NCBI GenBank assembly: GCA_048380335.1
Contig: DBFCCI010000005.1
Span: 1-64,000 of the forward strand
Length of the DNA stretch: 64,000 nt
Direction: 5' to 3'
Origin: Lachnospira sp900551945
GTDB taxonomy: Bacteria > Bacillota > Clostridia > Lachnospirales > Lachnospiraceae
In this document: positions 17,581 to 26,641 of the stretch, in pieces
How positions within the stretch are numbered: the first letter of the stretch is position 1
How the letters are laid out: each line of letters starts with the position of its first letter
Position numbers and translations under genes: made by a program
The notes under the pieces: model-generated
The model's input: only the letters and a program-made list of their open reading frames with translations
Told to the model about the DNA's origin: nothing
Database searches by the model: none

Positions 17581-19083
17581 ATGAGCAAAGAAGAAAATAT
17601 TAAAAAGACAGGTAAAAAGTATAAAAAGCCTACAAAACAGTCAATTGACATTCTTGAAAAAAGAAATAAAGAGTTAAGAAATAGAGAAACAAATATTATT
17701 TCCTTTGTTTTTGCAGGGCTGTTTATGCTTATGATAGGATATATGGTGTATTTTAATTATAAATTAGCGCCAGATATACTTGATAGCCCTTACAATAGAA
17801 AGACAGAAGAAGCACAGCAGGAGCAAAAAGTAATACGAGGAGATATATTGGCGTATGATGGAAGTGTTCTTGCAACAACAGAAGTTGATGAAGAAGGCAA
17901 TGAAACAAGATACTATCCATTTGACAATATATTCTGTCATGTTATTGGGCTTAGTTCTGCAAAAACTGGTATAGAAGGCTCTCAAAATAAGAACCTTTCA
18001 TCAGCACCTAAAAATATTCTTTCTCAAGTATCTGAAGAAGATGGAGAAAAGGCACAAGGAAATACTATTATTACAAGTCTTATGCCAGAGCTACAAGAAG
18101 CGGCTTATGACGCACTTGGGAGTAATAAGGGTGCTGTTATTGCTATGGAGCCATCAACAGGAAGAATACTTGCAATGGTGTCAAAGCCAGATTATGACCC
18201 TAATCTTGCACCTACTGATTATACAGAATGGCTTACATACAGTAGTAAGGACTCAGTTTTGTTAAATAGAGCAACTCAAGGGCTTTATGCGCCTGGTTCT
18301 ACATTTAAGATTATGACAGCATTGGAATATTTAAGAGAAAATGGCGATGATAGCAATTTTTCTTATAGATGTTCAGGAAGTGCATATATAGAAGGTGGTA
18401 CAACAATTCCTTGTTTTGACAATACAGCACATGGATATGAAACTTTGACAACGGCTTTTGCTAATTCTTGTAATTCAGCATTTTCAACAATTGGTGCGCA
18501 GCTTAACAAGGCTAAGTTTAGAGACCTTTGTACAACATTTTTATTTAATTCCAGTCTTCCAATAGAGATTGAATACAGTAAAAGTAGCTTTAATTTAGAT
18601 GCTGACTCTGGAATAAGTGAAGCACAAGAAACAGGTATTGGTCAAGGTAAGACAATGATGTCACCGCTCCACAATCTACTTATTGCAGCTACTGTTGCTA
18701 ATGATGGTATAATGATGAAACCTACTATAGTTGATAGAGTTCAAGACTCAGAGGGTACTATTTTGGAAGAAACTGAACCAGAAGATGTTGTAAGAGCTAT
18801 TACAGCAGATGAAGCTGACACAGTAACAGATTATATGAGAGCAGTTGTTACACAAGGAACAGGTTATGCGTTTAGAAATTCTTGGTATAATGCAGCAGGA
18901 AAGACGGGTTCAGCACAATACGACAGCTCAAGCAATGTACATTCATGGTTTGCAGGCTTTGCACCTTACGATGACCCACAGATTGCAATATGTGTTGTAC
19001 TTGAAGGTGGGTATACAGGAGTTGCAAGTGCTCAATATGTTGCAAAATCAGTTCTTGATACTTACTTTTCAATTCAAGAATAA
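17581..19083 (+). CDS. Class B penicillin-binding protein (transpeptidase)
   Basis: Cell-wall cross-linking transpeptidase, 500 residues: one membrane anchor (residues 40-58), a short N-terminal domain and the transpeptidase domain. Catalytic motifs are STFK near residue 240, SCN near 297 and KTGSAQ near 440. It lacks the long dimerisation domain of PBP2/PBP3 and resembles PbpA-type proteins that pair with an FtsW homologue, here encoded just upstream. The N-terminal 35 residues are very lysine-rich. Confidence 0.9.
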   Translation: MSKEENIKKTGKKYKKPTKQSIDILEKRNKELRNRETNIISFVFAGLFMLMIGYMVYFNYKLAPDILDSPYNRKTEEAQQEQKVIRGDILAYDGSVLATTEVDEEGNETRYYPFDNIFCHVIGLSSAKTGIEGSQNKNLSSAPKNILSQVSEEDGEKAQGNTIITSLMPELQEAAYDALGSNKGAVIAMEPSTGRILAMVSKPDYDPNLAPTDYTEWLTYSSKDSVLLNRATQGLYAPGSTFKIMTALEYLRENGDDSNFSYRCSGSAYIEGGTTIPCFDNTAHGYETLTTAFANSCNSAFSTIGAQLNKAKFRDLCTTFLFNSSLPIEIEYSKSSFNLDADSGISEAQETGIGQGKTMMSPLHNLLIAATVANDGIMMKPTIVDRVQDSEGTILEETEPEDVVRAITADEADTVTDYMRAVVTQGTGYAFRNSWYNAAGKTGSAQYDSSSNVHSWFAGFAPYDDPQIAICVVLEGGYTGVASAQYVAKSVLDTYFSIQE

Positions 19084-19282
19084 TGTGTTATAATAAAAAT
19101 AGGCTTTGATACGAGTCATATACTATCGTTAATTGATACATTTATCTTTGATAGTGAAAGTCTTATAGAAAGTCATTAGTCCTATATGCTTTTTGGTATA
19201 TTTATGAGTGATTGTATATAAGAACCCAACAAGCTTTAGTTGTTGGAATGTCAGAATTTAAGAAATGGGGAAGAAATTATAT

Positions 19283-20311
19283 ATGGATACAGTTGGTTCA
19301 ATTGATATAATTGATGGAAGCCAGTATGAAGTTTATACTAATAGTACCACACAGACTTCGTCAGATTTTGATTCTATATATGAACAGAAGACAAAAGAAT
19401 TAACTTTAGATGAAATATTTGATAATGTTTCTACAGAATATGGAGTTGATGTTAATCTACTTAAGGCAGTTGCTCAAGCTGAGTCGGGTTTTGATACTAA
19501 TGCAGTATCAAGCTGTGGAGCTATGGGAATTATGCAGCTCATGCCAGAAACAGCTAATTCGCTTGGCGTTGAAGACCCATTTGATGCAGAGCAATGTATA
19601 ACAGGTGGTGCTAAGATGTTATCATATCTTTTAGATGACTATAATGGCAATGTTACACTAGCACTTGCCGCATATAATGCAGGAAGTGGTTCAGTTCAGA
19701 AGTATGGTGGTGTTCCACCTTATAATGAAACAATTAATTATATTGACAAGATTAACAACATATTAGGTGGGGCATTGTCTAACGATTCAAGAACAATTGC
19801 GGGTACATCTGCAACAGATTTAAGTTCAGTTAGTTCAAGTAGTGTGCCAGATGGCAATACAAATGGTGTGGATTTTAGCAATGCTATAATGGGAACTGGC
19901 AATGTAGTGGTAAGTATTTCATACGATACAGTCGAGGATATGTTAAAGGCTAAAGCGTATGAGAGCAGTCACAATGAGTCACCGCTATTTAGTTATGAGG
20001 ATTACAACAAGTTACTTAATACATATAAGGAAGTTTACGAAAGGATTGTCGATAGTGATAATACATTAGTTAATGCAAACACAGATAATACTAATGAAGC
20101 ACAATCAATAGATAGTGATAATGAAATATCTAGTGCTATTGAGAATATTATTTCTGATAATAGTTCATCGCAAGACACAACAGATGAAGTTATTAAGGGT
20201 GCTTATTTAAAAAATAATGCACAAGTTGACAATGCAGATATGATTAAGAACTTATATGAAGCACAGGTAGCTGTTGTAAGTCCAATAATGCTAAAACTTT
20301 ATAATAATTAG
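19283..20311 (+). CDS. Lytic transglycosylase (SLT domain)
   Basis: About 342 residues. The SLT fold spans roughly residues 40-160 with AVAQAESGFD (catalytic Glu near 66), CGAMGIMQLMPETA and ALAAYNAGSGSVQKYGGVP. It would cleave peptidoglycan glycan strands. There is no signal peptide or membrane segment, so export would need a non-classical route. The C-terminal half is acidic, low-complexity and unassigned. GGGGAAG nine bases upstream favours ATG 19283 over ATG 19265. CCAACAA/TTGTTGG at 19226-19247 forms a small hairpin before the gene. Confidence 0.82.
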   Translation: MDTVGSIDIIDGSQYEVYTNSTTQTSSDFDSIYEQKTKELTLDEIFDNVSTEYGVDVNLLKAVAQAESGFDTNAVSSCGAMGIMQLMPETANSLGVEDPFDAEQCITGGAKMLSYLLDDYNGNVTLALAAYNAGSGSVQKYGGVPPYNETINYIDKINNILGGALSNDSRTIAGTSATDLSSVSSSSVPDGNTNGVDFSNAIMGTGNVVVSISYDTVEDMLKAKAYESSHNESPLFSYEDYNKLLNTYKEVYERIVDSDNTLVNANTDNTNEAQSIDSDNEISSAIENIISDNSSSQDTTDEVIKGAYLKNNAQVDNADMIKNLYEAQVAVVSPIMLKLYNN

Positions 20312-20343
20312 CGGGGAAAAGATTTAGAATGGAGGAAATATTT

Positions 20344-20673
20344 ATGAGTAGTGTATTAAATGACAGAATTAAGGTGTATTTACTTAACAGGACAACTAAG
20401 ACAATTGAGCTTAGTGATTATTCAACAATTAATGAGGAACTTTTTTCAGGAAGAAGTGATATTGTCAAGGTTGTATTACCAGAAGGTGTAAAAGCTATTG
20501 GTAACAATGCGTTTGAAAACTGCATTAATCTTGAAGAAATTCAATTGCCAAATTCATTAGAGTCTATAGGTAGTGAGGCGTTTATTAATTGTACTAATCT
20601 TAAAAAGGCTGAATATGGTCAAAATGTTTCAGTAAATGATACAGCTTTTAAAGGTTGTGCTTTATTGAAGTAA
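20344..20673 (+). CDS. Small leucine-rich repeat protein, BspA type
   Basis: About 109 residues with two to three BspA-type leucine-rich repeats (KAIGNNAFENCINLEEIQLP, then SLESIGSEAFINCTNLKKAE). Such repeats usually mediate protein contacts. No signal peptide or anchor is visible, so it may be a cytoplasmic adaptor. The ATG at 20344 follows GGAGG by eight bases; an ATG 15 bases further upstream lies within that ribosome site. It follows the transglycosylase by 32 bases. Confidence 0.72.
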   Translation: MSSVLNDRIKVYLLNRTTKTIELSDYSTINEELFSGRSDIVKVVLPEGVKAIGNNAFENCINLEEIQLPNSLESIGSEAFINCTNLKKAEYGQNVSVNDTAFKGCALLK

Positions 20674-20686
20674 TATTTAACAAAAT

Positions 20687-20732
20687 AGCTGAGCATTTTT
20701 GGAATTTATAATATTTCCAGAATGCTCAGCTT
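20687..20732 (+). terminator. Hairpin after the LRR gene, likely terminator
   Basis: AGCTGAGCATT pairs with AATGCTCAGCT, with a second GGAA/TTCC step. The downstream T-run is interrupted (TTACTTATATTTTT). Confidence 0.7.
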
Positions 20733-20785
20733 ACTTATATTTTTGATAAGTTTTAAACTTTAATTTTATCGCAACATAAAATTGC

Positions 20786-20814
20786 TTGACAAATAATCTT
20801 ATCTAATATACGAT
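20786..20814 (+). promoter_or_regulatory. Promoter of lysA
   Basis: TTGACA at 20786-20791, 17 bases, TACGAT at 20809-20814, giving a leader of about 100 nt before the lysA ATG. No lysine riboswitch or T-box consensus is visible in that leader. Confidence 0.6.
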
Positions 20815-20923
20815 TTTAAAATGAGCAAGTAGAAATGTGGATTTTGAATATTTACATGACTTGACAGATTTTGATGACATCTGCAAAAGCACTAGTCATT
20901 TCATCAGAGGAAGGAGCATAACA

Positions 20924-22204
20924 ATGAGTCAGAAGAAAACATTTGTAACATTAGAACAGCTAAAGGAGATTGATAAGACATATCCAACACCTTATCACTT
21001 ATATGATGAAAAAGGTATCAGAGATAATGCAAAGAGATTAAAGGAAGCATTTTCTTGGAACAAAGGATACAGAGAATATTTTGCAGTAAAGGCAACTCCA
21101 AATCCATATATTTTAAAGATATTAAAAGATTATGGCTGTGGCGTTGACTGTGCATCAGAAACAGAACTTATGATGGCATATGCACTTGACTATAAGCCAG
21201 AAGAGATTATGTTTTCATCAAATGATACACCAATTGAAGAATTTAAGTATGCAGCAAAGATTGGTGCAACAATTAACCTTGATGATATTACACATATAGA
21301 AACAGTTGAAAAGGCACTTGATGGAAAGTTCCCAGAAACAATGAGCTGTCGTTATAATCCGGGTGGATATTTCAAGCTTGGAACATCTATTATGGATAAC
21401 CCAGGGGATGCTAAGTATGGTATGACACACGAACAGATTATTGAAGCATTCAAGATATTAAAGTCTAAAGGCGTTAAAAACTTTGGTATACATTCATTCC
21501 TTGCAAGTAATACAGTATCTAACGAATATTATCCAACACTTGCCAAAATTCTTTTTGAGCTTGCTGTTGAATTAAAAGAAAAGACAGGTGTAGATATTAA
21601 GTTTATCAACCTTTCAGGTGGTATTGGTGTAGCATATAAGCCAGAGCAGGAAGAAAATGATATTGCAGTAATCGGAGCAGGAGTACATAAAGTTTACGAT
21701 GAAGTTCTTGTACCAGCAGGAATGGGAGATGTATCTATATATACAGAGCTTGGAAGATTTATGCTTGCACCTTACGGCTGCGTTGTTACAAAGGCTATCC
21801 ATGAAAAGCACACATACAAGGAATACATTGGAGTTGACGCTTGTGCTGTTAATCTTATGCGACCAGCTATTTACGGAGCATATCATCATATTACGGTTGC
21901 AGGTAAAGAAAATGCACCTTGCGACCATGTATACGATGTAACAGGCTCACTTTGTGAAAATAATGACAAGTTTGCAATAGACAGAAAACTTCCTAAGATT
22001 GATATGGGTGATTACCTTATAATACATGATACAGGAGCGCATGGTTTTTCTATGGGTTATAATTACAATGGTAAGCTTAAGTCGGCAGAGCTTCTTTTAA
22101 AGGAAGATGGAAGTGTGCAGATGATAAGAAGAGCAGAAACACCAAAGGATTACTTTGCAACATTTGATTTCTGTGACGCATTAGATAAGTTAAATTTAAA
22201 ATAA
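20924..22204 (+). CDS. lysA: Diaminopimelate decarboxylase family protein
   Basis: PLP-dependent decarboxylase of fold type III, about 426 residues. The Schiff-base lysine is in YFAVKATPNP near residue 54. Further motifs are IHSFLAS, NLSGGIGVAY and TELGRFMLAPYG, with VTGSLCENND carrying the active-site cysteine. LysA makes L-lysine from meso-diaminopimelate; related enzymes act on ornithine or carboxynorspermidine, so the substrate is an inference. AAGGAG seven bases upstream fixes the ATG at 20924; an upstream in-frame ATG would add 29 residues without a ribosome site. Confidence 0.87.
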   Translation: MSQKKTFVTLEQLKEIDKTYPTPYHLYDEKGIRDNAKRLKEAFSWNKGYREYFAVKATPNPYILKILKDYGCGVDCASETELMMAYALDYKPEEIMFSSNDTPIEEFKYAAKIGATINLDDITHIETVEKALDGKFPETMSCRYNPGGYFKLGTSIMDNPGDAKYGMTHEQIIEAFKILKSKGVKNFGIHSFLASNTVSNEYYPTLAKILFELAVELKEKTGVDIKFINLSGGIGVAYKPEQEENDIAVIGAGVHKVYDEVLVPAGMGDVSIYTELGRFMLAPYGCVVTKAIHEKHTYKEYIGVDACAVNLMRPAIYGAYHHITVAGKENAPCDHVYDVTGSLCENNDKFAIDRKLPKIDMGDYLIIHDTGAHGFSMGYNYNGKLKSAELLLKEDGSVQMIRRAETPKDYFATFDFCDALDKLNLK

Positions 22205-22232
22205 TACGCCAATCGGCAGAATGAGGATTGTT

Positions 22233-23615
22233 ATGAAAGACTTGAATTATATTTCGCAGGAGATTTTAAAAGGGCGAAATTTAAAGGAAAATCTTAATAA
22301 ATATGCCACAGGTATTGCGTCTTTATATAATGGACTTGCATACATAAAGCTGTCTATGAATTATTATACAGTTTATGATATGTTAAAGGAAAAAGAGTTT
22401 AGTGACGAAGAGTATTTAAAGCTTTTTGATGAATTTAACAGTATAATTGATGAGATACTTAATGGTAAATGGAATATTGACAAGATAGGTGCTATAAGAG
22501 ATAAGATAATTAGCATAATGGAAGTTGTAACAGATTATGTTGACTGTCTTAGAATATATGAGTATGTTCTTAATAGAATAGAACATAGATTTTCAGAGCA
22601 AGACTTAGATGAGGAGTACTATGGAACATATCTTACAAATGATATAATGCACTATATTTTACAAGATAACGACAATGTTGTTGTAAATAGCAAAATATCA
22701 GAAGTAGTAGGACAGCTTCCAATGCGTCTTTCAAAAAATAAGTTTTATGAGTATATTAAAGACGCATTTTCACTGTATCATGGTGCGCAAAAGGGTACAA
22801 TAGACGATTTTGTGTACGCCTTAAAGACATCAGCAATGTTAAGACAGACTGATGGATTTAAAGAGATGTTTCCTGAAATGTATGATATAATAAATACATT
22901 GTCTAATGCTGATTATGCTAATGCAGATGAGCAGGAATACAATAGATTACAAGGTGCGTTACAGATTGCAACAGAGAAAATGACAGCATGTGCAGATATG
23001 TTTGTATTATTAGCACAGATGGTTAATGACGCTTATACTATTATTCTTACAGCAGAATTTACACTTGACAATGTAAGTGAAGTTGATAATGCGTTGTCAA
23101 TTATTTCACAAGTAAGAAAAGCAATTGATAACAATTATGCTGATACAGATGAAGATGTACTTCAAAAATTTGTTAAGTTTGAAGGAAAGCAAGAAAGAAT
23201 ACTTATGATTATATCAAAGTGTGATTATGCTATTGATGAGGCTTTGAATAATTATAATGATGAACTTAAGACTTATGACCTTTATGATAGATATCAGAAG
23301 CTTTCTAAGGTTGTAAAGTTACAGTCAGGAAGTGATTTTGTAACTCTTGAAAAAGATAAGAGTGATATTGATATTCCAGATGATACTTATGCTGATAATG
23401 CAGCAGAAGAATTAATAAAACTTCTTGATGAAAGCTTTAAAAATCATTCTCAGATTGTAAAAAGAGCTGTTATGTCATCAGTTATGTCACAGCTTCCAGT
23501 ATTTTTTAACAATACAAAAGAAATACAAGACTATATTAATATATCTTTAGAACAGTGCGCAGATAAGGCTGAAAGAATGGCTGTAATTGAAGTTATGAAA
23601 ATGATAATGCAATAA
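22233..23615 (+). CDS. Conserved helical protein of unknown function
   Basis: About 460 residues, predicted mostly alpha-helical, soluble, acidic, with no motif I recognise. It has no signal peptide, membrane segment or cysteine cluster. GAGG lies seven bases before the ATG at 22233. The neighbours are lysA upstream and a small unknown gene 30 bases downstream, so it may be co-transcribed with the next two genes. Confidence 0.75.
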   Translation: MKDLNYISQEILKGRNLKENLNKYATGIASLYNGLAYIKLSMNYYTVYDMLKEKEFSDEEYLKLFDEFNSIIDEILNGKWNIDKIGAIRDKIISIMEVVTDYVDCLRIYEYVLNRIEHRFSEQDLDEEYYGTYLTNDIMHYILQDNDNVVVNSKISEVVGQLPMRLSKNKFYEYIKDAFSLYHGAQKGTIDDFVYALKTSAMLRQTDGFKEMFPEMYDIINTLSNADYANADEQEYNRLQGALQIATEKMTACADMFVLLAQMVNDAYTIILTAEFTLDNVSEVDNALSIISQVRKAIDNNYADTDEDVLQKFVKFEGKQERILMIISKCDYAIDEALNNYNDELKTYDLYDRYQKLSKVVKLQSGSDFVTLEKDKSDIDIPDDTYADNAAEELIKLLDESFKNHSQIVKRAVMSSVMSQLPVFFNNTKEIQDYINISLEQCADKAERMAVIEVMKMIMQ

Positions 23616-23645
23616 TACAAATTGTATAAATATTAGGAGCAGATT

Positions 23646-23978
23646 ATGAAGTGGTATAAAAAGTTATATTTGGGTGATAATGCAAAAGAAGCTAAATATA
23701 AAATATTTGGAAAAATAAGGCAGAACAGATTTACTTTTAATACATATTTGATTATTCTATCGTCAAATGCTCATAATCTGCTTGAAATAATATCAGCCAA
23801 TGAATTAAAACAACCCTTCTACAAGGACAAGACAGTGCAAAATCATATATATGTGGTAGGGCTTGCTGTAGGCTATGATGAAGCTTTAGAAGTCGTTGAA
23901 AGAATAATTAAAGAAGTATATCAAGCTACAGGAGGCTTTGATTTGCAGTCTTATCTTGAATTTGGTAAAAACGTGTAG
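23646..23978 (+). CDS. Small conserved protein of unknown function
   Basis: A 110-residue soluble protein starting MKWYKKLYLGDNAKEAKYKI. I do not recognise the family. A basic N-terminus is followed by alternating strands and helices, including IYVVGLAVGYDEALEVVERI. A clear AGGAG ribosome site and tight spacing to the genes on both sides support expression. It may be co-transcribed with the DUF2953 gene 17 bases downstream. Confidence 0.7.
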   Translation: MKWYKKLYLGDNAKEAKYKIFGKIRQNRFTFNTYLIILSSNAHNLLEIISANELKQPFYKDKTVQNHIYVVGLAVGYDEALEVVERIIKEVYQATGGFDLQSYLEFGKNV

Positions 23979-23995
23979 CAAGAAATGGAGAATAT

Positions 23996-25066
23996 ATGCT
24001 TCATATTTTATTATTGATTTTAAAAATAATCGGCATAATTATTGCTGTAATATTGGGGCTTATAATAGTTCTTGGACTTGTTATTTTATTTGTTCCAATA
24101 AGATATAGCATAGATGCGGATTATCATAAAAAAGCAGTTGCACATGTTAAAGTCACATGGCTGTTGCATTTATTAAGAGGTGTTGTATCTTATGATGAGC
24201 AGCTTGATATATCTGTTAAGGCTTTGTGGTTTGACTTGTACAATAATAATGATAGTGATGATGAAGATTTACAAACTAAATCACAAAAGAAAAAAAAGTC
24301 TTCAAAAAAAGAAAAGTTAAAAGAAAGTGATGAAAATAATCACTCAAAAGAACAATATCAAGAAGAACATCAAGTATCAGCAACAAGTAGTGATAATGAT
24401 ATTAATAATGAGTCTGATAAAGATAATCTTTTAGAAGAAATTAATACAACTAAAAGTGATATCAATTCAGATAAAGATATATCAGAGCAATTACAAGAAA
24501 GTGTGATAAGTGATGATAAGGCTGATGAACCATTAAAAGAAAATAAAGATAAAAAAGCTATAGTTGCAAAAAAGCAAGAAGGGCTTTCATCTAAAATTAA
24601 TAGTATTATAGATAAGATTAAGAGTGTATTTTATAGAATTAAAGGCTTAATAATTAACATATATAATACTTTTAAGGGTGTTATTAATAAAAGTCAAAGT
24701 GCTGTTGACAAGGTTAAGCAAAAATACAACGAATTAAGAAAAAAAGTTACAGACCCAGAAAATATTGAACTTGTTAAGTTTTTATGGAAGCAGACTAAAG
24801 CTGCGATTAATATTGTTAAGCCGTCAAAATACGATATTAATATAAGGTATGGTTTTGAAGACAGTGAAATAACTGGGTGGCTTACAGTAAGACTTGCAAT
24901 TATTTATGGTTTTCTTGGTTTAGATATGAATATAATACCTGATTTTGATAATAGTATATTTGAAGGCAAAGTGTACATGAAGGGAAGTTTTAACATTTTC
25001 AGTATGCTTGTTATTGCCATAAAGTTATATAGAAACAAGTCATTTAGAAAGCTAATAAAAAGATAG
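23996..25066 (+). CDS. DUF2953 domain-containing membrane protein
   Basis: A 356-residue protein with a strongly hydrophobic N-terminal anchor (residues 3-35), a long lysine/aspartate/serine-rich linker (about 90-190) and a C-terminal DUF2953 domain with YGFEDSEITGWLTVRLAIIYGF. Bacillus YtfI is the equivalent and also lies directly before ytfJ, which supports a sporulation or spore-envelope link (inference). The charged linker is longer than usual. Confidence 0.8.
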   Translation: MLHILLLILKIIGIIIAVILGLIIVLGLVILFVPIRYSIDADYHKKAVAHVKVTWLLHLLRGVVSYDEQLDISVKALWFDLYNNNDSDDEDLQTKSQKKKKSSKKEKLKESDENNHSKEQYQEEHQVSATSSDNDINNESDKDNLLEEINTTKSDINSDKDISEQLQESVISDDKADEPLKENKDKKAIVAKKQEGLSSKINSIIDKIKSVFYRIKGLIINIYNTFKGVINKSQSAVDKVKQKYNELRKKVTDPENIELVKFLWKQTKAAINIVKPSKYDINIRYGFEDSEITGWLTVRLAIIYGFLGLDMNIIPDFDNSIFEGKVYMKGSFNIFSMLVIAIKLYRNKSFRKLIKR

Positions 25067-25116
25067 AAATTTTAAATAAATAAAATGCGCTGTTAAGTGC
25101 AGGAAGTGAGGAGAAT

Positions 25117-25521
25117 ATGGCAGAAACAAAATTTAACGAAACAGTTGCTTCTTTATTCAAGGGAATGGACTCTTTTGTATCAGCAAAGACAGTTATAGGT
25201 GAGCCTGTTACAGTAGGAGATACAATAATACTTCCTCTTGTTGATGTGTCTTTTGGTGTTGGTGCAGGAGCATTTGCGTCAGATAATAAAAATAATGCTG
25301 GTGGTGGTATGACAGGAAAAGTTACACCAAGCGCAGTTTTAGTTGTTCAAAATGGACAGACAAAGCTTGTAAATATTAAAAATCAAGATACAATAACTAA
25401 GTTACTTGATATGGTTCCAGATGTTATTGATAAGTTTACAAAAGGCAAAGACGATGATAACAATGATGACATTGTAGACAGTGTTATTAAAGATGTTACA
25501 GAAGAATATAATAATAAATAA
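25117..25521 (+). CDS. ytfJ: Spore protein YtfJ (GerW family)
   Basis: A 134-residue protein of the GerW/YtfJ family, needed for spore germination in Bacillus. The core block TVIGEPVTVGDTIILPLVDVSFGVGAGAF lies near residues 26-54 and a VTPSAVLVV strand near 70. The tail is aspartate- and asparagine-rich. It follows the DUF2953 gene as in Bacillus ytfI-ytfJ. GGAG precedes the ATG. Confidence 0.9.
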   Translation: MAETKFNETVASLFKGMDSFVSAKTVIGEPVTVGDTIILPLVDVSFGVGAGAFASDNKNNAGGGMTGKVTPSAVLVVQNGQTKLVNIKNQDTITKLLDMVPDVIDKFTKGKDDDNNDDIVDSVIKDVTEEYNNK

Positions 25522-25561
25522 AACATATAATAAATTAATCATATCTTAAGCTAGGTATGCT

Positions 25562-25702
25562 ATGATTAGATTAATGGGTTTTATTATGTTTTGGATAGCA
25601 GTTGGTATGATTATAACTCTGCTTATAATGCAAAATGTATTTCTTTGTGTATGTATAATTATTACTTTAATAATAGTTGGATTTAATATGTTTTGTCATT
25701 GA
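25562..25702 (+). CDS. Possible 46-residue membrane micropeptide
   Basis: A short open frame starting MIRLMGFIMFWIAVGM and ending GFNMFCH. Almost all of it is hydrophobic, enough for one or two membrane segments. It lies in the gap between ytfJ and rpmB, and only a weak CTAGG precedes the start. I cannot name a family. AT-rich DNA readily encodes hydrophobic runs, so it may be chance. Confidence 0.4.
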   Translation: MIRLMGFIMFWIAVGMIITLLIMQNVFLCVCIIITLIIVGFNMFCH

Positions 25703-25724
25703 CAAAAAAATATATAAAAAATAG

Positions 25725-25753
25725 TTGCAAATAATATTGATATCTGATACAAT
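25725..25753 (+). promoter_or_regulatory. Promoter of rpmB
   Basis: TTGCAA at 25725-25730, 17 bases, TACAAT at 25748-25753. The short leader holds a small TTGTTGTG/CACACAA hairpin and then AGGAGGTG before rpmB, which may allow autoregulation by L28 (inference). Confidence 0.62.
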
Positions 25754-25803
25754 ATCATTTGTTGTGGAAAAACACACAATACCATTAAGGAGGTGTTATT
25801 AAA

Positions 25804-25989
25804 ATGGCAAAATGTGCAATTTGTGAAAAAGGCGCTCACTTTGGTAATGCTGTGAGCCATTCTCATAGAAGATCAAACAAGAAGTGGAATTCTAATGTGA
25901 AGTCTGTAAAAGTACAGGTTAATGGTGCTGCGAAGAAGATGTATGTATGTACATCATGCTTACGTTCAGGCAAAGTAGAACGTGCTTAA
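25804..25989 (+). CDS. rpmB: 50S ribosomal protein L28
   Basis: A 61-residue large-subunit protein with the family pattern HFGNAVSHSHRRSNKKW and a zinc-ribbon arrangement of cysteines (CAICEK at the start, CTSCLRSGKV near the end), the C+ form of L28. It stands before yloU and fakA as in Bacillus. It has its own promoter and a strong downstream terminator, so it is probably monocistronic. Confidence 0.96.
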   Translation: MAKCAICEKGAHFGNAVSHSHRRSNKKWNSNVKSVKVQVNGAAKKMYVCTSCLRSGKVERA

Positions 25990-26029
25990 TTTTCTGCTAT
26001 TAATTTTCGAAAATTTATATCAGTTTTTG

Positions 26030-26066
26030 AGGTGAATTGCTTTTGGCAGTTCACCTTAATTTTTTA
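26030..26066 (+). terminator. Rho-independent terminator of rpmB
   Basis: AGGTGAATTGC pairs with GCAGTTCACCT with one mismatch around a short loop, followed by TAATTTTTTA. Confidence 0.85.
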
Positions 26067-26127
26067 TTTATGTAAGCAGAAAGCCAAATTAAGTGTTTGT
26101 ACAAGGCATTGGCAAATACCGCATAAA
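26067..26127. repeat. Imperfect palindrome bounded by TTTATG and CATAAA
   Basis: TTTATGTAAGCAGAAAGCC at the left and a TTGGC..GCATAAA segment at the right give a 61-bp imperfect palindrome. It resembles the elements at 42522-42623 and 63795-63855, which share the TTTATGCA..CAA.GA.CCAAA.TCTG pattern. Here only the ends and the CCAAA block are kept. Confidence 0.35.
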
Positions 26128-26244
26128 GATAAAAAACGTGAAATGAGAAAACTTAATTATAGTGTATATTGAATTTTTATAAAGATAAGAGTATAATAGA
26201 TTTATTAAATTGGATATTTGTGTATCTGTGAATGGAGGTATAGT

Positions 26245-26604
26245 ATGAGAGGACATTTAGATGGACAGTATGGAGGTATATCTATAGACTCAGAAGTAAT
26301 TGCTAAATATGCTGGCTCGATGGCAGTTGAGTGTTTTGGAATTGTCGGAATGGCAGCGGTTAGTATGAAAGATGGCCTCGTAAAGTTATTAAAGGGAGAT
26401 AGCCTTACAAGAGGAATAAGAGTTGACATAGACGAAGAAAACAGGGTGGAGCTTGATTTTCATGTAATAGTATCATATGGAATAAGTATAGCGACAGTAG
26501 CAGACAACCTTGTTGAGAGTGTTAAGTATAAAGTGCATGAATTTACAGGACTTGAAGTAAAAAAGATTAATATATTTGTAGAGGGCGTTCGTGTAATAGA
26601 TTAA
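26245..26604 (+). CDS. yloU: Asp23/Gls24 family envelope stress protein (YloU)
   Basis: A 119-residue Asp23 protein with SEVIAKYAGSMAVECFGIVGMAA near the N-terminus and VELDFHVIVSYGISIATVADNLVESVKYKVHEFTGL in the middle. The family is linked to cell-envelope homeostasis and fatty-acid kinase operons. GGAGG at 26234-26238 fixes the ATG at 26245. It stands between rpmB and fakA as in the Bacillus yloU-yloV pair; only 37 bases separate it from fakA. Confidence 0.9.
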   Translation: MRGHLDGQYGGISIDSEVIAKYAGSMAVECFGIVGMAAVSMKDGLVKLLKGDSLTRGIRVDIDEENRVELDFHVIVSYGISIATVADNLVESVKYKVHEFTGLEVKKINIFVEGVRVID

Positions 26605-26641
26605 TACGGATTGCTTATAACACAGAATGGAGGATTTAATT

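Noticed and set aside
20815..20923. Lysine riboswitch or T-box before lysA
   Set aside because: The leader is only about 100 nt and shows none of the conserved blocks.
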